This document shows positions 49,954 through 61,221 of a stretch of DNA of 64,000 nucleotides, piece by piece; position 1 is the first letter of the stretch, and the number at the start of each line of letters is the position of its first letter. The translations under genes were made by a program, and so were the position numbers. Origin of the DNA: Steromphala cineraria. Taxonomy: Eukaryota; Mollusca; Gastropoda; Trochida; Trochidae. Under the pieces are notes generated by a model that saw only the letters and a list, made by a program, of their open reading frames with translations, did no database searches and had not been told where the DNA came from. Location: assembly GCA_916613615.1 (NCBI GenBank), contig OU744720.1, positions 76,225,338-76,289,337 on the forward strand, in the 5' to 3' direction.

Positions 49954-50095
49954 TTCCAGTATGCGGCGTCCTGCTAGACGGGATATAATACTGATGGATT
50001 TTCCAGTATGCGGCGTCCTGCTAGACGGGATATAATACTGATGGTTTTTCCAGAATGCGGCGTCCTGTAAAATAGGATATAATTCTGAAGAGTCC
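49954..50095 (+). repeat. 47-bp tandem repeat, three units, in the element
   Basis: TTCCAGTATGCGGCGTCCTG starts at 49954 and 50001, and a variant (TTCCAGAATGCGGCGTCCTG) at 50048, exactly 47 bp apart. Units 1 and 2 are almost identical (CTAGACGGGATATAATACTG); unit 3 has diverged. It lies about 450 bp before env. Confidence 0.92.
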
Positions 50096-50547
50096 GTGAT
50101 AGAGGGTTAGAAACAGTGGATACCTATGTTAGATAATGCTATGATGAGCGCTGTCATGCATTAGATTGCTCGTTGGAATTGAGTCAGGTGCAACAAAACT
50201 CGTGAAATGATGTAAAGGCAATTAAGTATAATATGGATAGTTTGATAAGGAAGTTGACACCTAGGCTGATGCTAATGAAATTAATGTATAATAGAGTAAA
50301 TAATTTAATAACTCCTCAATTTAATATATATTACGTGAAATTGTTATTCGTAAGACGGTGGAAATAAATCATTCCTTTCTATTCGTAATAAAGAAGTTAT
50401 AATGTGAGTGGTGGACAGTTGTGGACCGATTGTGAAAGCAATTAAGTATAGCATGCATATGAATTGCCTAAAGGTCGATGTGACCAGTCGAGTATCATAT
50501 CATACATAATGACAATTAGGAACTGATTAGAATATAACATTCTACCT

Positions 50548-53064
50548 GTGTACTGCTTAGTGGAGGAGTTTGTTGCAGTAGTGCTGATGGGAATGATGCA
50601 CTATGGTGTCATGTACCAGCATATGGGACGTTTACGCATATTCGACCAGACATGGGTCCATACGTATCAACTAGACCTTCCCACCTTACCGACAGCCATG
50701 TTAACTACCCATGGAAGCACAACTGTGTCGACAGGCGTGTTAATACCTCCCATCCAGAAGTAAGATGTGCGGTGGCCATACAGCTCGCCACAAAGCTCTT
50801 ATCCTACACTGACATGATGCGAAAAATAGCTCATGAACATTTGAATGAATCACTGAAGGTCATTGCTGATGTCATACCACAATCAAGACCCCCCAGCAGC
50901 CGTTCTCGAAGCCGACGTGCCTTCCTGTCCTTCCTGGGTGACATCGCTCACAGTCTCACAGGTGTCGCCACGGATGAAGAAGTACAACGAGTGGAACACC
51001 ATCTACTGCTGCTCGCTAGACAACTACATTTGAGGGACACTGCCTTTAATACAACTAACCAAATGATGGCTTCCGTCATGGGAAGGACTAATACACGGAT
51101 GAACAACCTCCTCACGGCCTTCAAGATAGAACACACCCGTGTACTGCAAATGGAGACTAACATCGAAAACGAAGTATTGTGGCTTGAAAAGGTGCTGGGT
51201 ACTCTATTACAATTAGCAACGAAGGAAGTTCACTGGGCGTTACTGACAATGACTGATGCGGTCCGAATTCGCCGAACCACCGATGCACTACTACAGGGCC
51301 ACCTATCCCTGGACCTCATGCCCCCTCACGCCCTCAGAGCAACAATCAGACAAGTAACACGCAACCTGGAAGAAAACCACGGCCGATTCAAGCTAAGTAT
51401 ACAGGGTTGAAATATTATTACACCAAGGCCAGGTTCCTAACACACCGGAGGGGCCAGAAGGTTTTTATCTCCATTTTTCTACCAGTCACATCAAAGGCTG
51501 ACGATTTTCAGCTTATCGTACCCTCACCTTTCCTGTACCGGTCAGTATAAATTCCTCAGATGCCACTGTTGTCCAAGGAATCAGCGAATTATTTGCTCAC
51601 TCTGCAAGAAAGCAACGGTATATGGAGTTCACCGAAAACAATATCGTTGCCATGATGCGTCCGAAAAGGCTTGTGGTGCCATGCCTGTTGAAGTTTCAGT
51701 TCTCCATCCAACCTGTACATCAGCTATATATGCTAATCATATTGACCTGGCTCACAAACTCTGTGACGTCCACTTTGTTCCAAATGGTACCATAACAGAC
51801 GCAAGAGAGATGTCATCAGGTCAACTTCTCCTGTCTCAAGTTCACGAGATTACGTATTCCTGTCAAAATGTTGTGAAAATGCGATCTGGATGTCACTTCT
51901 GCCTTGCCCCGATCCCATGCGACTGCACCATTGAAGTGGGACCACTGTTCCTGCCCCCACGATAAGTCTCCTGTTCTGATCGGAAGTCGATGTCACACCT
52001 TCGTTACACTGTCAATGTCGCAGTGTTGCGTCATTTCTTCTCTTCTAATGACATCCTCGCCAAACTCCCCAGTCTCCTAGCTGATGAGCCCCTCGCTACA
52101 CAGACAGCTACGTTCAAGCTAGCCGAACATAAGTACCAAAATGCCATGGGAATAGACAAACAACTACGCATTAAGCTGCAACACGCGGTCAGTCGAGCAA
52201 AGGCAAATCAGATCATTTACACCAATCCCGCTGACCCTATTTACCTCCATGACCTGGCGGACATTCCGGACCAGGGCATCAGGACGTACATCGACTATGC
52301 AGTTCTCGTCATGATACTATTCTAAACTATAGGCATGGTACATCTTCATCGCCGGGTGCAGTTCATACCGACTACAGCTTCTGGCCCACGCACATGCAGC
52401 CATAGCCTATGCAACTACCACACAACCTTGGGTTTGGACTCCACCCCCTACTGCTCCACCTACCACTCAAAGGACACTGGTTGATAAATACCTGGTACCA
52501 TTATGGGACTTAGAGGTCATCCTTATCGTCTTAATATCCTCTCTCGCCGTCGTCTTGCTGACTTACACAGTACGTAAATACTTCTCAACTAAAACAACCC
52601 TGTACCTCGCCTTCTCAGCTCTTGACACCACAGTCCGTCTTCCCCTCATGTCAATCTCGGCTCCGCCTGCCACGGTGACGCTCTCCAGTACTGTCATCTC
52701 TCCAGCGGCTGTCTCCGTCACCCAAGGCTGCTGCAAGGCCGTAATTACACTTACCTGGAAGACGAGGGACATTGCTATTGAAAACGGCCTGACTGGACAC
52801 CGCATTAATCTGCCCCGTTCTGTCGTCATCTCACCATGGGTAGGCCGTCAGCTGTCCCTCATCCTCCGTAACAACTATCTCCTGCATCTGTACCCCGTCT
52901 ACCAGGGCACGATCTACACGATCCACGCTGGTCCTCATGAGCTCATGGAACTTCCGTCTGTCCTGGTTCCCTGTAACTACGAGACGTCCCTGGCACCACG
53001 TAACCTGCTTGATGAGGAGATTCCCCCGCCTCAACATCGGGAAGAACAGCCAATCTTAATCTGA
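50548..53064 (+). pseudogene. env: Broken errantivirus-type envelope (F-like fusion) gene
   Basis: Would encode a type I membrane fusion glycoprotein that carries the particle envelope into a target cell. Order seen: an N-terminal part with MYQHMGRLRIF (50548-50763, first ATG 50587); a cleavage site RSRSRR (50901-50918) followed by a fusion-peptide-like AFLSFLGDIAHSLTG and a helical region (frame to 51410); a further segment at 51413-51550; a cysteine-rich part with CHFCLAPIPCDC and a following PPR (51681-51965); a helical part with VNVAVLRHFF (to 52325); one membrane helix at about 52516-52560; and an unusually long tail to 53064. This order matches the baculovirus F / gypsy Env family. The parts lie in several different frames, with breaks near 50760, 51410, 51550, 51680 and 52330 and an in-frame TAA at 51963, so no intact protein is made. 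The breaks could be real or partly assembly errors. Confidence 0.85.
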
Positions 53065-53985
53065 TAAGTACCATTTACTTACTGACAACAACTAATTAAC
53101 TTCAACCGATTCAGTTAATTATTAAAGGCATATTGGATATGTAACAAATATAGTAGTTATTGCGTTTGGTGTGTGTAATATATAGTCACAAGGTTATTAT
53201 GTATGTATTTTGAGTGTTCAATGTACTTTCGAGTATGATATCCCTTGCAGGTCGTGTACACCCGTGTCTCACTGCTCATCCTTCATCAGGCCTGATGCAA
53301 TGTCATGTGGCGGAGATGTTCCCCTATGCAGACAAATCAGCTTGGAGATCGTTGCGCTGACACACACTGTGAACGATCCTGGGACTGGCCTGATGACTTG
53401 TTATGGGATGACCGAGATGGGCGTACATGTACCGACTGTAAACTGGATCATCACTGTCGCACGTTGCCTGCAACTAACTCAGAGCTGAGGACAGCTCTTG
53501 TCATTTGATGGAGTGCCAATAGCCACACATGGCAAAATTAAAGGCCAATAAATTAAAAGGCAAATAAATTAAATGTCATAATAATGTTTATAACAATTTC
53601 TTTTAAATATTAGGTTCAAGGAAAAACCTGCGACAATATGACGTGAAAGTATTAAAAATGATGTATATTGTAATTTATTTAATTGTGATGGTGTGACGAC
53701 GAATATTGTATTCTATTTGGATTGTGTGTATATTGTTACAAGTTATGTCATTGTTGATTAGCTTTTATAATCCTTGTTCATACAAAAAGAAATGTGTCAG
53801 AGCCTTGAAATAAATAAGTACGACCCCAAAGACAATAATGTATGATTGTCCATTCCAAATTTCAATAATGATTTCTTAATCGAGTAGGTAACTAAAGAAT
53901 CTGATTGCTACGTTCATCTCATGCGACTAGAATAAGAAATAGTAAGGAGTGTTTCAATTCAAAAGCGCGGGTCGCGCTCGTTCAA
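53065..53985. other. Element 3' region after env
   Basis: AT-rich apart from 53200-53510, which holds two overlapping frames. One of them (53305-53508) is cysteine/histidine-rich (CADTHCERSWDW, CTDCKLDHHC) and could be a remnant of a zinc-binding segment, but it is not identifiable. No gag-pol sequence is found here either. Confidence 0.4.
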
Positions 53986-53997
53986 ACGAGGGAGAAA
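53986..53997 (+). other. Polypurine tract
   Basis: CGAGGGAGAAA lies directly before the TG of the right LTR, in the position and composition of the plus-strand primer of LTR elements. Confidence 0.75.
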
Positions 53998-54699
53998 TGT
54001 TAGAAGATAGTTTTATTTTAAAAACTGTAGAAATATATTGGTCACTTTGAGGTGAAAGAGAGGTAAAGCCTAATGATTGCAATCTGCAGAAAGCAAGTAA
54101 ACAACTTGTTTGTGTATGAATTCCGAGGTCAGTTTCGGCCAGATTGCCGGTTGAAGAGAGCAAAAGCATGCTCCATGAAACAGTATAACATGAAATCGTG
54201 TCCAGTAATTATAAGTTCCTTTGAAGTTGTTTTCGGACATCCCACGAGGCAGAGTCGAGAGTTCAGGGTTATGTCATACTATATTTACGTGGAAGTCAGG
54301 AGATGAACGTGGTAATTGGAAACATAATGTCTTAAGGGGGAAGTAACGAGTTCCAGCTAGCCGTCAAGGACAAACCATCTTTAAATATCGGACTTCATGA
54401 TTAAATATTCAGTTGAGCTTGGACAGCGGCTGATTGACCATCCTTCGTCTTCTGTCTTTCTTGCATGCGCCAAAGTCTGTCTGATTCAGAGTGTCTGAAC
54501 TCAGAGATGTTGCCTGATCCCAACCTACATCTAGTCAGAGTCCTTGTGAAGCAGACCAGTTGCAGAGTCACAACGTGTGTATAGTCACTATCCTGACCAC
54601 GCCATTCCAGTGACCATAACATCCCTAACAACGACATTAAGTACGTACCTGCTCGCTCAGGGTCACTGGGAGTAACGGGTGGCATATAAATACCAGGAT
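53998..54699 (+). repeat. Right LTR
   Basis: 702 bp, collinear with the left LTR at a constant offset of 6464 bp until the last 20 bases, so no indel separates them before that point. I found one substitution and one 1-bp indel, both close to the 3' end. It is followed by AGAAG (54700-54704), matching the left flank. Confidence 0.92.
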
Positions 54700-54704
54700 A
54701 GAAG

Positions 54705-55785
54705 CATTGAAGTACCAACAGCTTTAGCTGACAACAATTTCTCATAGATTAAGATATATTAATCCCCCGTGATCATTAAATGCAAATTTCATTGGAGTTT
54801 ATAGTTTCATCAGAACGTATGCACCTAGAAGAAGAACTTACCTCAGATATATTATATAGATTAGTACACATGAAATGCAAATATCTTGCTGTACATAAAG
54901 CATTTGATTGAAATACCAGTTACAAAAAAGCGTAATGTACGCTTTATATGGTCACCGCGTGAACACAACCGCCCCACCAACTGAGCTCGGCGGGGGGTCC
55001 GATGAGTCACGCCCAACATGCCCGTGTCCCTAGCTACTCTTCACAGATAATATATAGCCTCTGGTCAACTATCAGGGGTCCAGATTACAGTGCAACTTGA
55101 CGGAGTGATAAAACCAAACAGGACGGTATTATCTCAAGATTATGGAGATTTATTTATAATGCGTGAAAATATTCTTGTTTCATTAACTCAGCCAGCACGA
55201 CATTATGGCATACAATGTCGTGTATATTTTCAGGTGAGATAGGCCCACGCATTAATAAACTTAATGTATATTTATATCAAGTTTTCCCCTGTGAGGTTTT
55301 GTCAAACGGGTTACCTTTATCCTGAAGTACACTGGCCCGTTTCTTTACAGTCAGTGTTAACACAGGCCACGTACCACCGGGTGATCTGATAGTGCGCTGT
55401 TTACCTCTATTTATTATCACAACGGCAGAGTTAATCTACTAGGGCCTTACTCTCAAGCAGCTCACGTAAGGTAAATTAAAGTAATCTGGCAATCGGTTTG
55501 ATCTAAGCGATACCCTGTGAAGTTACATGTAATTAGGAAGAGAGTCAGTGTTTAATGTTATTTACTGCAATTCAAGAAACATACCCAACAACCCTTACAT
55601 GACCCCTTGCAAAGGTGAATGCGTCATGGAAAATCAACTTCTTTGAACTAGGAGGCAAGGTGTAGAGGTTGTCTGACACCCCACCTTTATAGTATCCGGT
55701 TTATCCCTACCAGTTTACATTGAGTACTACAGGGCTCACACTCAGCCGCCCCCTCCTCGATTCTCCATTACCTTCCTATCTCTCT
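54705..55785. other. Non-coding stretch
   Basis: No supported gene. It contains a 17-bp hairpin (AAGCGTAATGTACGCTT, 54929-54945) next to a tRNA-like A-box half, listed separately. Confidence 0.45.
54951..55002 (-). other. tRNA-like 5' half with A box
   Basis: Read on the minus strand, GAGCTCAGTTGGTGGGGCGG resembles the D-arm/A-box of a tRNA and is followed by an anticodon-arm-like GTGTTCACGC. No B box or T-arm follows, so this is not a functional tRNA gene. It may be the head of a tRNA-derived SINE or a tRNA fragment. Confidence 0.3.
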
Positions 55786-55817
<32 letters not shown>

Positions 55818-55863
55818 CCTCTCCCCCCCCCCCCTCTCTCTCTCTCTCTCTCCCTCTCCCCCC

Positions 55864-55937
<74 letters not shown>

Positions 55938-55953
55938 TTCTCTCTCTCTCTCT
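55786..55953. repeat. Long (CT)n microsatellite with C runs
   Basis: Blocks of C (about 7 to 18) alternate with (TC)n, ending in a run of roughly 35 CT dinucleotides. Open frames through it on both strands (SLSL or RERE repeats) are artefacts of the repeat. Length is likely to be polymorphic and may be misassembled. Confidence 0.97.
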
Positions 55954-56159
55954 CATACATATACACTTTTTTTACTCCTCCTCTCCTTTAACCTCTTAAT
56001 CATTCCTGTCCAATTGCTATATACAATTTGAGCCTAGGCTACAGCTAATTGCTAAATTATCTTTTGCAATGACAACGCAAGACCATGAACAACCATTTTA
56101 AACGTATCGAAATAATCAAAGAAACAAATATTTCATAAACTGAATTCAACCTTCATCTT

Positions 56160-56290
56160 ACTCATCAATCCCAATCCTTTATCTCTCTTCGTTTAACCCC
56201 CTCCTTCCTCCTGACCCTATCTCCCTCTCTCTTACCCCCTCCCCCTCCCTCCCCCTCCCCCCTTCCCCCTTAACCCCCTCCCCTTTGAGC
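56160..56290. repeat. Pyrimidine-rich low-complexity tract
   Basis: Repeated CCCTCC, TCTCCC and CCCCTT phrases (for example ACCCCCTCCCCCTCCCTC). Together with the CT microsatellite it forms a broad polypyrimidine region that could adopt H-DNA-type structure. Confidence 0.85.
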
Positions 56291-57217
56291 ATGGTGATGG
56301 TATGTTCTATAGGCAGACCACGAAAAGAGAAAACACGACAGGAAGTGATATTTACTTAGAAAATGAGTGGTGTTCCGGGCTGTTTGCTTCTGCCATTTAA
56401 TCTCGGTAGGAACATCTCTGTTGAAGACAAGCTAACACCTTGACAGTGAGAGGTGCTGGGGTTAACAAAGGCTGCAGTTAACCATAGGGAGTCATCAGGG
56501 TCTTCACAGACCATCAAAGAAAGTTCAAACTGAAACAAACAGAGGCTCACCAAATACCTGTTATAGAATCATATTGGAATTATTTGTAACAAAAGAAATG
56601 TGAAATAAATCATGAATTTTAAGAAATGGTACACGTATTTATTCATTTATTTATGACGGTTTGGCGTTTACCATTCAAAAATATATAAGAATTTCTATGA
56701 TTCTTTAATCTGGTATTCATACCCTAAGCCCAACAATATAAACGAGCATTCTTGAGTGTAGAAAATGTTGGCAAGTCTAGATGCCTCAGTAAAATTAGGT
56801 ATTCTTCAGGACTCATTTTTAGTTAATTTTCAAAAATATATAGAATAATCAAATCAGCCTACACTATTTTTATCAGGGGCTTAATTTAAGTCTAATGATT
56901 CTTGGTCAAATCCATACCATACAATTATCTAACGATGTTATAACAGAAGAAATCATATAAAGTTAACAACATATTGATTTTGCACATCTCGTAAGTGCAA
57001 ACTGATGACATATAACATTAATTGCATCTCCATGTTTAAAATTCCTCTCATATGTCATCTAACACCAATCAGTGGAGGTCAGTAATTGAGTAATTAACAT
57101 CATATCATTAGTCGAGGGACTTCCCAGTGACCCGGAAGTAATCAGTCAAAATATGCTTCTCTCTACACCTCCCAGACTAACTCGGGCTAAGATGCTTCGA
57201 TATGTATCAAATAGGAG
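56291..57217. other. Non-coding stretch
   Basis: Short frames only, up to 65 codons. No repeat or RNA recognised. Confidence 0.5.
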
Positions 57218-57440
57218 CCTGTAGAAGAAGAAGAAGAAGATTTATTTCTGTCTCACTCGTAGGTTACATAGAAGTGTAAAATACAGATAGTTTGTACAAA
57301 GTAACTACGACCAATCACTTAGTGATTTATGAGAGACACATAAAATATACATATAAATACAATGTTAAGATATAATACATAAATATAGTACATAAAATGA
57401 GATCATGAAAGGTACATTATTAAAAGTAAATATCACGAAT
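57218..57440 (-). mobile_element. LINE 3' UTR tail ending in (TTC)n, minus strand
   Basis: On the minus strand the sequence ends GAGACAGAAATAAATC followed by (TTC)n (57223-57241), a polyadenylation-like signal leading into a simple-repeat tail as in non-LTR retrotransposons. It differs from the TCTG-tailed LINEs at 22.8-23.7 kb. No coding remnant is recognisable, so the family is uncertain; a SINE sharing the tail is also possible. Confidence 0.45.
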
Positions 57441-57465
57441 ATAAAAGTTGTCTCCTGTAATACAG

Positions 57466-57575
57466 TCTAGACCATAATTCTGCAAATCTAGATTAAGTGA
57501 TTACACATGAAATGAAAGACCTAAACAGATATGAAACTATGAATGAGGGTACAGATATTATTCCTAATATTTCAT
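57466..57575 (+). repeat. Dispersed repeat Y, copy 2
   Basis: Matches 10917-11050 (GCAAATCTAGATTAAG, ACACATGAAATGAAAGACCT, ATTTCATTGAC). Here it is not accompanied by the 35-bp minisatellite, so the minisatellite is not an obligatory part of the family. Confidence 0.55.
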
Positions 57576-60500
57576 TGACATCATTTAATACAATGGTCAA
57601 TCTTACAATAAAATAAGACATGAGACAGTTTAAAACCATACGCAAGTCTACATTATTGTATCACTGTCATTTCTGAAAATGAACAGTTTCACTGGCTTTT
57701 TTCGTTGTTAATAATAAATAGTTGCATTTTGAATATAAATTAATTTTAAAGTCTAACATATAGTCTAGATCCTCCCATCCTCTTCATAATAACCCTCTTT
57801 CCATGCCATCCCCCCCCCCCTAAAATAACTGAAGCAGCCCCCTCCCCTAATCATCTGCACCCCGACCCCCTACTATAATTCACCAGACTCATTCTAGCTC
57901 GACACATGGCCAACATGGCCATTAACGACAGGTCGTAAGGTTAAACTAATTGAAACTGTTCAGTGGCGAGTGAGCTCTGTGAAAACATGGCTGTCAACTC
58001 CTAGTAGCCATGGCTATGAAAGCATAACATAACTGAATTTCCTCTCGCCGGGATTTCACAAGAAAGTGCGAGGTTCCTTTGACCGTGAACCTCTTTTCTG
58101 AACACAAAAGCAACAATATACCCGTGATTTGTATCCTCTATGCGACCATCCTTCCATTGACCTCTCATACATTCTCGAAAATTGATTTCAACAGACGGAT
58201 ATAGAAAGGATTTTTGTGTTGTAAAACCGTATTGATGGACGTTTTGTTAGATGCAACTTGACGCACTGACATGTGCTATCAATATCATACACATTTACAT
58301 TAACATGGTTCTTTCAGTCGTTTTTTTATTAAAACCTTTGACACTGTCTGAATGAATAAATTGCCTCCTCTAACAGAATGAAATTGTATTGTAACCAATC
58401 ATAATAAATTTAGATACACATTTGCATATCTGTTTATACTGTCAACAGTATGACATAGTATAAAAACCTGTTTATCTACATTATTTCGATCGTATTGTAA
58501 TAACGCTGATGTTATCAGAATGTTATACTACATTTATACGCACTCACAGTATTTGTTAGCAATATATTACAGTTCTCTAATAAAAAGAAGACTATACATT
58601 TACGTTGTTAGATGTATCATATTTTCGTTTAAACATTATAGCTTGTAATGCATAGTGATATTCTGCACGGTTAATGTTTCAAACCTGATGATTAATTAGT
58701 AAATACAAACAGTACAAAACTGCATGTTATAGATATAGTTATACTACCCTTGCAATGACAAAATATGCTTTATACACCTGTCAATAAGACAATAGAATAT
58801 TTTTAGGAAGAATTATGTTTCGTAGCAATTGATAAACACAAACTTACAGTTTGAGTAATTAATATATCTCGGTATCTCATATAAATGCCATGACAGAATG
58901 ACATTATTCATGTGTTATCATGTTTATAATTTATGTAAGAAATCATATTTTGTGCATGTTAAAAGGAACATTTAACATGACATTCACAATTGAAAAATTG
59001 TACCGATTTGAACCGGGTCGGGATGATTGACAGAAATAGACATGGTTGTGGTCATTATCTCCTGCAATGAATCCCTGTTGTAAATGAATGAAGTGGTTGA
59101 AACAATGTTACCGGTGTGAACTCTGTGGAATGTACAACATGGACACTTATCTCGTGCTTTACAACCCATTACTTATCTATATAAGAATAGATAAGAATAT
59201 GTGAGTGTGTCACAACGTTGCCTGAACGATCTTTACATTGTGTGAGATAGCCCTTCGTAATCCTAGTTTAAGCACAAAGACACAATATAGTACTACACGT
59301 TATTAAGTCGGTCACGCCAGCTCCCATTACACACTGTGACTAACGCAACCCAACCTGCCCTGTGATTGACAAGCAGGCTATAGTCTAGTGTCATACTTGA
59401 CATATTGTTACACATGACAGCATTGTCATATTTACTTAACGAACTCTAACATTTATCAATAGTTAATTTCACTTATTGGTTTAGATTAGAGTCTTGGGGG
59501 CTGTTTTCTAAACTCCTGGATAGAATCTGAAGTAAATGCTGCATGACTTAGGTTTAGAGCTTTGATCTTGATTATAAAACTGATTTATATATGATCTATA
59601 CATAAATATCAAAGCCTCAATTGAAATGGTGCAACATGTTTTCTAAAAAGCATTGCGATATCCGGCATACTGTATTTAACAAACTACAACAACAAAAAAT
59701 GACATAATTTGATGTTTAAAATAGTAAAAACAAAATCAAATGTGCCGTGTGGACTCATTTATTAATTAAGCCTGTTTTTTGTCATAAATGAACTTTTTTC
59801 TTACAATGTCCATGCATGCAATATCACCGAGACTTGACCTCATTTTCAAAATTCCCACGAACATACAACTAAGGTTACCCCAAGAAGAAGAAATACATTT
59901 TTATAGCATTGTTTCAGAAACTAAAGGATATCACAAATAGAAACACTAAGTGTTTCACTGAACTTGTTTTTCAATGCAATCATGTTCTGATTTCATCAAT
60001 GGCAATTTATCTAACATAGAAAAATTCCTTTGACATGATTTTAGTCCAATTACTTTGATCAATTCCTGAACTGTATTATCAAGTTTCCTCGCTGTCATAC
60101 TATTTTGCCTTATGAGTTTTTACGACACCATGTCAATATTGACAGACATGCTGAAATTGAGCACACGTGTTGATATTAAATCATGCAGGTGTGTGTATAT
60201 GTACATGTAAATTAACAAGTCCGTGCAACAGGTGCCCGTTTAGATGAGACAGACAGCGTGAGTTTCGTGCATGTATATAGCAGTCATCAACAGTTTCATG
60301 GACACGTCAATTGAGGCAGTGCCTGTGTTCATTTCATTAACTCGATTATTATTCAGAACTGCACGTAGATATACTAGTTTATTGGATATTTCTCACATAT
60401 GCTGCTTTAATATCTGCAATGTTTGTTTTCAAGTACACAATGATTTGTGATCGTCTATCATTTTTCGTATTTTAAATGGATTTCAAACATCATTTTCGCG

Positions 60501-61221
60501 ACGGAATAAAATACTGTCAATATTCATTTTTAATTATATTGTGCATTACTAAAAAAACAAAAACAAATTTTATATTTAATCCACAAATGTCTGATGATAT
60601 TAACCTTTGAAATAATTATTTACTTTTAATTAAGATATAAACTTTTTATCTATATATTTTTTAATAGAATTAGTATCTGGTATATGGTCGTTATCAGTTT
60701 AATCATTGCTGAAATCGTTTTTCGGGCATATCAGTGGAAAGTTATTGAATTCTCACTGCTATCATCTGACAATCATTGTTATTTTTCCCGGAGACTTACA
60801 ATTATTTAAGGTTGTGAAAAACTACAGCCTTGCTCGTATTTCAACTTCAATGTCTTTTAGCCACACGACCTTGCTTTGAAAATACATATCGACCTGGTTT
60901 GTAACAATACACATAAAGGTTACCTCAAATGTTTATGATGCATACATACTTCAATGTTGTCTGGAGAAGAGTTTTGATAATAAATACGTTTTAGAATATG
61001 TAATTCTCGGTCAGGTAGTTTCATATTTGTATTGCTAAAGCCTAGTCTTACGTAATAAGGATCTACACTTTGTTCAAGGCTCTCAAATTCAACTATCACG
61101 ATTCACTAAGGACTTATACTATTTATACAGTGAGGTAGTTACATGAAAATATATATCTCTTAGAGTAATAAGTTATAAAATCGAGGAATAAACAATAAAC
61201 TTAACAATATAAGGGGGAATC
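57576..61221. other. AT-rich non-coding stretch
   Basis: It contains a C-rich tract at about 57800-57870. Otherwise only short chance frames. Part of 58980-59400 is less AT-rich. No supported gene, RNA or array. Confidence 0.5.

Larger units (their letters stand above)
47534..54699 (+). mobile_element. LTR retroelement with env but no gag-pol
   Basis: A complete LTR-bounded insertion of about 7.2 kb with two near-identical LTRs, a 5-bp target duplication, a TGG primer-binding candidate after the left LTR and a purine tract before the right LTR. In an errantivirus-like element the interior should begin with gag and pol (protease, reverse transcriptase, RNase H, integrase), about 4 kb. Here the 2.3 kb before env has no frame longer than about 100 codons and no such domain. 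Only a broken env is recognisable (50548-53064). Orientation is set by env, the purine tract and the TGG site, all plus strand. The element is therefore non-autonomous. Its env region is clearly less AT-rich than its leader and the surrounding DNA. Confidence 0.85.

Noticed and set aside
48727..50540. Search for gag, protease, reverse transcriptase and integrase remnants
   Set aside because: All frames are full of stops and I saw no catalytic motif; reported as absence, not as a gene.
52563..53037. Minus-strand frames antisense to the env tail
   Set aside because: Shadows of the less AT-rich plus-strand env frame.
55720..56031. Frames of SLSL and RERE type through the CT microsatellite
   Set aside because: Artefacts of a dinucleotide repeat, open on both strands.
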